Source: Methyloligella halotolerans
Lineage (GTDB): Bacteria; Pseudomonadota; Alphaproteobacteria; Rhizobiales; Methyloligellaceae
Length of the DNA stretch: 64,000 bases
Direction: 5' to 3'
NCBI RefSeq assembly: GCF_001708935.1
Contig: NZ_MASI01000001.1
Coordinates: 310,001-374,000 of the forward strand
Shown here: in pieces, positions 59,567 through 64,000 of the stretch
Position numbering within the stretch: the first letter of the stretch is position 1
Layout: every line of letters starts with the position of its first letter
Position numbers and translations under genes: made by a program
The notes under the pieces: generated by a model
Told to the model about the DNA's origin: nothing
Databases searched by the model: none
Seen by the model: only the letters and a program-made list of their open reading frames with translations

Positions 59567-61120
59567 ATGGGTGTGATGGAACCGGAGCGCCGGTCGAGCG
59601 AGAAGCGCAGGCGCCGTCCTAAGAGCTTTCAAGCCGGGCCGCCGAAGGGGATGCCGGAGCGGCGGAAACAGCCGCGTCCGCCCCTTGCCGAGATTCGGCG
59701 CGCAGCTTCTCTCACGCTGCTGCCGAACGCGGTGCTGGTCGGCGCGACCCGGATCGTCGAATTTCTGATCGTCGCCGGGATCGGCTTCGCGATCTATCTG
59801 GTCCATGTCTCGCGCGAGCCGGGCCTTCATATCGTCTATCTGGCGGCGGTGGCCGCCGCGGCGCTGGTCTATTGCGGCCTCGTGCAGAGCTTCGGGCTCT
59901 ACACGATCCGCGCCTTTCGGGAATTCACCTCAAGCTACTCGCGTATCATGCTCGCCTGGACGCTGGTGCTCGCGGCCTTCATGGCGGTGGCGTTCTTCGC
60001 CAAGGTCGGGGCTGATTTCTCCCGCGTTTGGCTCGGCGGCTGGTACGTCTCCGTGCTCTCGCTGCTCCTGGTGGAGCGGCTGTCTCTCCTGATCCTCATG
60101 CGGCGATGGCTGCGCGAGGGGCGGCTCTATCGCCGGGCCGTGATCATCGGCGGCGGGGAGCAGGCCGAGGAGCTCATCAGGTCCCTGGAGGCTTCGCCCA
60201 ACACCGATATCCGTATCGCCGGCATCTTCGACGATCGGGGCAACGACCGGATCTCTCCGCTGGTCGCCGGCTATCCGAAGCTCGGCAAGGTGAAGGACCT
60301 GGTGGAGTTCGCCCGGAAGTCCCGGGTCGATCTGCTCATCATCTCCCTGCCCATGGCGGCGGAAAAGCGGGTGCTGGAAATCCTCAAGACGCTTTGGGTG
60401 CTGCCGGTCGATATCCGGCTCTCCGCCCAGAACAATGCCCTGCGGTTCCGGCCGCACACCTACTCCTATATCGGCAACGTCCCGTTTATCGACATTGCGG
60501 ACAAGCCGATCGCCGATTGGGATTTTGTTCAGAAGCGGATCTTCGATGCCTTGATCGCAGGATTTGGGCTGGTGGTGCTGGCGCCCGTGATGCTCGCGAT
60601 CGCGGCGCTTGTGAAGCTGACCAGCCGGGGGCCGGTGTTTTTCAAGCAGACGCGCCAGGGCTTCAACAACGAGCTGATCGACGTCTACAAGTTCCGGTCC
60701 ATGTATACGGATATGTCCGATGCGGAAGCGAGCAAGCTCGTGACCAAGGACGATCCGCGCGTTACGCCGATCGGCAGGTTCCTGCGCAAGACGAGCCTCG
60801 ACGAGCTGCCGCAGCTCTTCAATGTGCTGAAAGGCGATCTTTCCCTGGTCGGCCCCCGTCCCCACGCCCTCAAGGCGAAAGCAAAGGACCGTCTCTACGC
60901 CGATGTGGTGGACGGGTACTTCGCCCGTCATCGCGTGAAGCCCGGCGTGACGGGCTGGGCTCAGATCCATGGCTGGCGCGGCGAGACCGATACGGAGGAC
61001 AAGATCCGGCGCCGGGTGGAGCACGACCTCTACTACATCGAGAACTGGTCGGTGGTGCTGGACCTTTACATCCTTCTCATGACGCCTGTGGCGCTGCTCA
61101 AGACGGAGAATGCGTATTGA
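59567..61120 (+). CDS. undecaprenyl-phosphate sugar phosphotransferase (WcaJ/ExoY type)
   Basis: This protein of about 517 residues (ATG at 59567; a GTG at 59531 would add 12) starts exopolysaccharide synthesis by moving a sugar-1-phosphate, usually glucose, to undecaprenyl phosphate. It has four N-terminal helices, a cytoplasmic CoA-binding-like domain ([19 protein letters not shown]), a fifth helix, and the C-terminal transferase domain: [35 protein letters not shown] and [22 protein letters not shown]. The Asp-Glu and Arg-Pro motifs are intact. It follows the GT4 gene by about 170 bases. Confidence 0.9.
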   Translation: MGVMEPERRSSEKRRRRPKSFQAGPPKGMPERRKQPRPPLAEIRRAASLTLLPNAVLVGATRIVEFLIVAGIGFAIYLVHVSREPGLHIVYLAAVAAAALVYCGLVQSFGLYTIRAFREFTSSYSRIMLAWTLVLAAFMAVAFFAKVGADFSRVWLGGWYVSVLSLLLVERLSLLILMRRWLREGRLYRRAVIIGGGEQAEELIRSLEASPNTDIRIAGIFDDRGNDRISPLVAGYPKLGKVKDLVEFARKSRVDLLIISLPMAAEKRVLEILKTLWVLPVDIRLSAQNNALRFRPHTYSYIGNVPFIDIADKPIADWDFVQKRIFDALIAGFGLVVLAPVMLAIAALVKLTSRGPVFFKQTRQGFNNELIDVYKFRSMYTDMSDAEASKLVTKDDPRVTPIGRFLRKTSLDELPQLFNVLKGDLSLVGPRPHALKAKAKDRLYADVVDGYFARHRVKPGVTGWAQIHGWRGETDTEDKIRRRVEHDLYYIENWSVVLDLYILLMTPVALLKTENAY

Positions 61121-61145
61121 GCGCGAACGGCGAGGCAAGACTGCG

Positions 61146-62444
61146 ATGAGCGTGAGCGAGTTCCCTGTAGCGCGGTTCGAGCGGGCTTCTGTCCGCCCGC
61201 AGATCAGCGCCGGAATCCGCCGGCTGGCCCTGTTCTATATCTGGCTGACCATCGCGTCGGTCGGCGTGGTGATCGCCGATCCCGCGCCCTATGACGCGCT
61301 CATCCTCGGGGCGGCTCTGCTGATCCCCGTCGTCGGCCTGATGCGCTACTCCAGCGGGCTCGCCGCCTACTTCTTCGTCTGGGTGCTGATCTGCGCCGGC
61401 GGTTATCTAGCGACCACCCAGGCCGGCATTTTCGATGTGCCGCTCACCCACACCAACATCACCCTGTTCCTGGCGCTGAGCTCTGTCCCGCTGGTTGGTT
61501 TCATCAGCGCCGATCCCGAACGGCGGGTGCACCTGCTGATGTCGGCGTATACGGTCTCGGCGGCGGTCGCGGCATTTGCCGCCCTGATCGGCTATTTCAA
61601 CCTGCTCCCCGGCGCGTACGATCTCTTCACGCGGTATGGCCGTGCACGGGGGACGTTCGAAGATCCCAATGTCTACGGCGCGTTCCTGGTGCCGGCGATC
61701 CTCTATTGCTTCTACCTGGTGCTCAACGCATCGCCCGGCCGCGCGGCGCTCTTCTCCGCCTTGGGTGGCTTTCTGCTGTTCGGCTGCCTGCTGAGCCTGT
61801 CGCGCGGCGCCATCGCGAGCTTGGCGCTGGCGCTGTTCCTGTTCTCGTTCCTGAACTTCTCGACCGCGCCGACCAATCGACATCGGCTGAAGTTGTTCTT
61901 CGTCCTCCTGCTGGGGGTGATCGTGGTGGTGGGCGTGGTCGCCGCCGTCCAGACCGTGCCGAAATATGCCGAGCTCTTCGGGCAGCGCGCGTCCTTCGAG
62001 CAGTCTTATGACGAGGGTCCGGAGGGGCGCTTCGGCGGCCATCTCCGGGCGCTCGGCCTCATCGTCACCCATCCGCTTGGCCTCGGTGCGCTGGAATATG
62101 CCCGAATCTATGAGCTCGGCGATGTGCACGAGGTCTATCTCAGCATGTTCCTCAACACCGGCTGGCTTGGGGGGCTGCTTTATCTGGGGATGGTGATCGG
62201 CACTCTTTGGCTGGGTTTGCGCCGCGTTTTCTACGATCGCGGCGGAGACGGCCTCAGCGCGGTGCTGTTCGCCGTGTTCGTCGGTATGGCCATGGAAGGG
62301 CTCGTGATCGACACCGATCATTGGCGCCATTTCTTCGTGATCATGGCCCTGGTGTGGGGCATGGCGCTCGATATGCGGATTCGCGGCGGCGCGCCGCCCA
62401 GTGAACTTCCGGCGCCGGAGAGCCGATCCACCGCATGCCGCTGA
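61146..62444 (+). CDS. O-antigen ligase / Wzy family polymerase
   Basis: This membrane protein of about 432 residues (ATG at 61146, MSVSEFPVARFE; an ATG at 61110 would overlap the previous gene) has about ten hydrophobic helices and the large periplasmic loop of the Wzy_C family. The motif FEDPNVYGAFLVPAIL and the conserved RxxxxH-type region (GPEGRFGGHLRALGLI, HPLGLGALEYARI) are present. It probably polymerises the EPS repeat unit. No flippase gene is in the window. Confidence 0.84.
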   Translation: MSVSEFPVARFERASVRPQISAGIRRLALFYIWLTIASVGVVIADPAPYDALILGAALLIPVVGLMRYSSGLAAYFFVWVLICAGGYLATTQAGIFDVPLTHTNITLFLALSSVPLVGFISADPERRVHLLMSAYTVSAAVAAFAALIGYFNLLPGAYDLFTRYGRARGTFEDPNVYGAFLVPAILYCFYLVLNASPGRAALFSALGGFLLFGCLLSLSRGAIASLALALFLFSFLNFSTAPTNRHRLKLFFVLLLGVIVVVGVVAAVQTVPKYAELFGQRASFEQSYDEGPEGRFGGHLRALGLIVTHPLGLGALEYARIYELGDVHEVYLSMFLNTGWLGGLLYLGMVIGTLWLGLRRVFYDRGGDGLSAVLFAVFVGMAMEGLVIDTDHWRHFFVIMALVWGMALDMRIRGGAPPSELPAPESRSTACR

Positions 62445-62494
62445 CGTTCGGGAATATTACAGTTGGGGAAATGAAAGCTGGTGGGGGATGAAGC

Positions 62495-62571
62495 TGGTCG
62501 GAGCGCGAGATTTGAACTCGCGACCCCCGGTCCCCCAGACCGGTGCGCTAACCGGGCTGCGCCACGCTCCG
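62495..62571 (-). tRNA. tRNA-Pro (GGG)
   Basis: This 77-base tRNA has an encoded CCA. The acceptor CGGAGCG pairs with CGCTCCG, the discriminator is A, and the anticodon stem CCGGT/ACCGG encloses CTGGGGG with anticodon GGG. It has a full-length anticodon stem, unlike the tRNA-Pro-like gene at 34952. Confidence 0.95.
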
Positions 62572-62729
62572 TACCTGTCGCCTTCAAGAGAAGTGGGTAT
62601 ACACGGTCAGGCGCGCCAAGCAAGGCGTGTGTTGGCCCGACCGCGGAAAAAGCCGCAGGCGATTGTCATGGGGCTGAGAAATTGCCCACCACCGGTCAGC
62701 CGATCGACTTTCCGGAGCCTGCTGAGGCC

Positions 62730-63209
62730 TCAAGCTTTCTTGGCGTCGGCCAAGAGCCGTTTGCAGGCGTCCAGCTCTTCCAGGATCGCCGTGATGTAAG
62801 CCACGCGATCGCCGCCCGGCAGATCTTCGTCGCCCGGCGCTCGATGCGGCTCTGTGACCGTCGCGCCTTCGGCACGGCTCTGAGCCGCATCGGCGGCGAC
62901 ATCCGGAATTTGCGGCGGACGCTGCTGGATCGGCATCTCGCCATCGCGCTCGGGCATGATGGAGCGCGGGCCGTTTTCCCGCAGGATCTTCTGGACGCCG
63001 CGGATCGTATAGCCCTCGCTATACAGAAGATGGCGAATGCCCTTGAGCAGCGCGACATCTTCAGGCCGGTAGTACCGCCGGCCGCCGCCACGCTTCATGG
63101 GTTTGACTTGAGAGAATTTTGCTTCCCAGAACCGCAGAACGTGTTTGGGAACGTCGAGATCGTCGGCAACTTCGCTGATCGTCCGAAATGCCTCTGGCCC
63201 TTTCGGCAT
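62730..63209 (-). CDS. MerR family transcriptional regulator
   Basis: This 159-residue protein starts [25 protein letters not shown], a MerR winged helix-turn-helix, followed by [40 protein letters not shown]. The C-terminal part after RQ is low-complexity and polar, with no metal-ligating cysteines, so it is not a metal sensor. A MerR gene directly downstream of ihfA is a fixed alphaproteobacterial arrangement. Its target is unknown. Confidence 0.9.
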   Translation of the reverse strand: MPKGPEAFRTISEVADDLDVPKHVLRFWEAKFSQVKPMKRGGGRRYYRPEDVALLKGIRHLLYSEGYTIRGVQKILRENGPRSIMPERDGEMPIQQRPPQIPDVAADAAQSRAEGATVTEPHRAPGDEDLPGGDRVAYITAILEELDACKRLLADAKKA

Positions 63210-63319
63210 GGCTAACCCCCCGCTTCTGTCACGCCCACCACCGGCCTCTCGGCGATGAGCGCATTTATTTAAGGGCGCACCCGATCCTGCCGGACGCCGA
63301 AGCGAGACAGCCTGAAGCC

Positions 63320-63637
63320 TTACTCCGCCGCCTTCCGGCGCGAGAGCGCATTGTTGATGTATTGCTTCATGATGTTGCTTGCGCGGAAGACCAGAACACG
63401 GCGTGGCGTGATCGGCACTTCCTGTCCGGTTTTCGGATTGCGCCCAATCCGCTGCCCCTTGTCCCGGAGACCGAACGAACCGAAAGACGAGAGCTTCACG
63501 GTCTCGCCGCGCTCCAGGCTGGACACAATTTCCTTGAGCACGAGCTCGACCAGTTCAGCCGACTCATTTCTCGGTAGCCCAACTTTCTGAAACACGGCTT
63601 CCGCCAAATCGGCCCGTGTCAGCGTCTTCCCGCCCAT
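63320..63637 (-). CDS. ihfA: integration host factor subunit alpha
   Basis: This 105-residue DNA-bending protein of the HU/IHF family contains [50 protein letters not shown] (the arm) and [18 protein letters not shown]. The arm motif with RNPKTG and the length fit IHF-alpha. It lies between fabH and merR. Confidence 0.95.
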   Translation of the reverse strand: MGGKTLTRADLAEAVFQKVGLPRNESAELVELVLKEIVSSLERGETVKLSSFGSFGLRDKGQRIGRNPKTGQEVPITPRRVLVFRASNIMKQYINNALSRRKAAE

Positions 63638-63775
63638 TGCGATACTTCCCCCAGGTCGCGGGTAAGCCGAAATGCTAATCTCTCAACTCACGCAAGGTCA
63701 ATGACCGTTCTCTCAAATTCCTGATTTAGCGTTCTTTTCGGGGCCAGGTGTGGCATTCGCAGCACGCAACTCCTG

Positions 63776-64000
63776 CTACCAGCGTACGAGAAGTGCACCC
63801 CAGGTGAAGCCGCCGCCCATGGCTTCCATCAGCACCAGATCGCCAGGCTGGATGCGGCCGTCCTGAACCGCAACATTTAGTGCCAGGGGGATAGACGCCG
63901 CCGAAGTGTTGGCGTGCTTGTCGATGGTGACGACAATTTTTTCGGGCGGAAGCTTCAGGCGCCGGGCGGCGCCGTCGAGAATACGCTTGTTGGCCTGGTG
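63776..64000 (-). CDS. fabH: beta-ketoacyl-ACP synthase III, 3' part only
   Basis: The last 74 codons of fabH are present; the 5' part lies beyond the window edge. The visible end reads [20 protein letters not shown], then the catalytic Asn in [15 protein letters not shown], and closes [22 protein letters not shown]. FabH starts fatty-acid chains from acetyl-CoA and malonyl-ACP. Its position upstream of ihfA and merR is the usual plsX-fabH-ihfA-merR order. Confidence 0.93.
   Translation of the reverse strand, partial: HQANKRILDGAARRLKLPPEKIVVTIDKHANTSAASIPLALNVAVQDGRIQPGDLVLMEAMGGGFTWGALLVRW

Overview
The window is a GC-rich stretch of an alphaproteobacterial chromosome. The evidence is the complete nuoA-N operon with rnj, mce and a DUF1467 gene downstream, a separate NDUFS4-type complex I subunit gene (shared by Alphaproteobacteria and mitochondria), the hup-lon-clpX-clpP-tig block, the fabH-ihfA-merR order, a class I PHA synthase, and small genes such as DUF2842. 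I cannot name the genus from sequence alone. Apart from the polysaccharide cluster it looks like core chromosome. I see no insertion sequence, prophage or CRISPR array.

Layout. 1-354: no protein gene; it holds a potentially structured RNA region and a strong hairpin-plus-T-run terminator. 355-19036 (minus strand): one long energy-metabolism run, transcribed nuoA, B, C, a hotdog thioesterase, nuoD, E, F, G, H, I, J, K, L, M, N, birA, rnj, mce, DUF1467. 19245-27049 (minus): tRNA-Asp and tRNA-Val, then protein quality control (hup, lon with a sigma-32-type promoter, clpX, clpP, tig with a His/Asp-rich tail) and tRNA-Leu. 27363-34473 (mostly plus): a sulfur block (cysK, mercaptopyruvate sulfurtransferase, cystathionine beta-lyase), an SDR, a divergent LysR/alpha-beta-hydrolase pair and a pentameric ligand-gated ion channel homologue. 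34490-37203: tRNA-Arg, the NDUFS4 homologue, a damaged tRNA-Pro, DUF192, a double cold-shock-domain protein, glyoxalase I and tRNA-Glu. 37336-42889 (minus): recJ, glpX, hom and an alanine/LL-DAP-type aminotransferase. 42984-53493: a small lipoprotein, a 54-residue membrane peptide, phaC, argC, rplM-rpsI, enoyl-CoA hydratase, a CoA-binding protein, O-acetylhomoserine sulfhydrylase, heme A synthase, DUF2842 and a polysaccharide deacetylase. 53628-62444: a Wzy-type exopolysaccharide cluster (GNAT/FemAB-like protein, Wzz/BY-kinase-like co-polymerase, Wza-like export lipoprotein, GT4, WcaJ-type initiating transferase, Wzy/O-antigen-ligase-type protein). 62495-64000: tRNA-Pro, a MerR regulator, ihfA and the 3' end of fabH.

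Six single-base deletions in five otherwise well-conserved genes (nuoM, nuoH, nuoD twice, cysK and the Wza-like gene) break the reading frame. Each is repaired by restoring one base. As the genes are otherwise undecayed, I read these as consensus errors in the assembly rather than true pseudogenes.

The most interesting items are (i) the FlK-like hotdog thioesterase translationally coupled on both sides inside the nuo operon, with Thr42, Glu50 and His76 at the numbers of the FlK catalytic residues; (ii) the Cys-loop-superfamily channel; (iii) the metal-binding-like tail on trigger factor; (iv) a tRNA-Pro gene lacking three bases of its anticodon stem; and (v) the Wzz protein whose C-terminal kinase-like domain has lost its P-loop.
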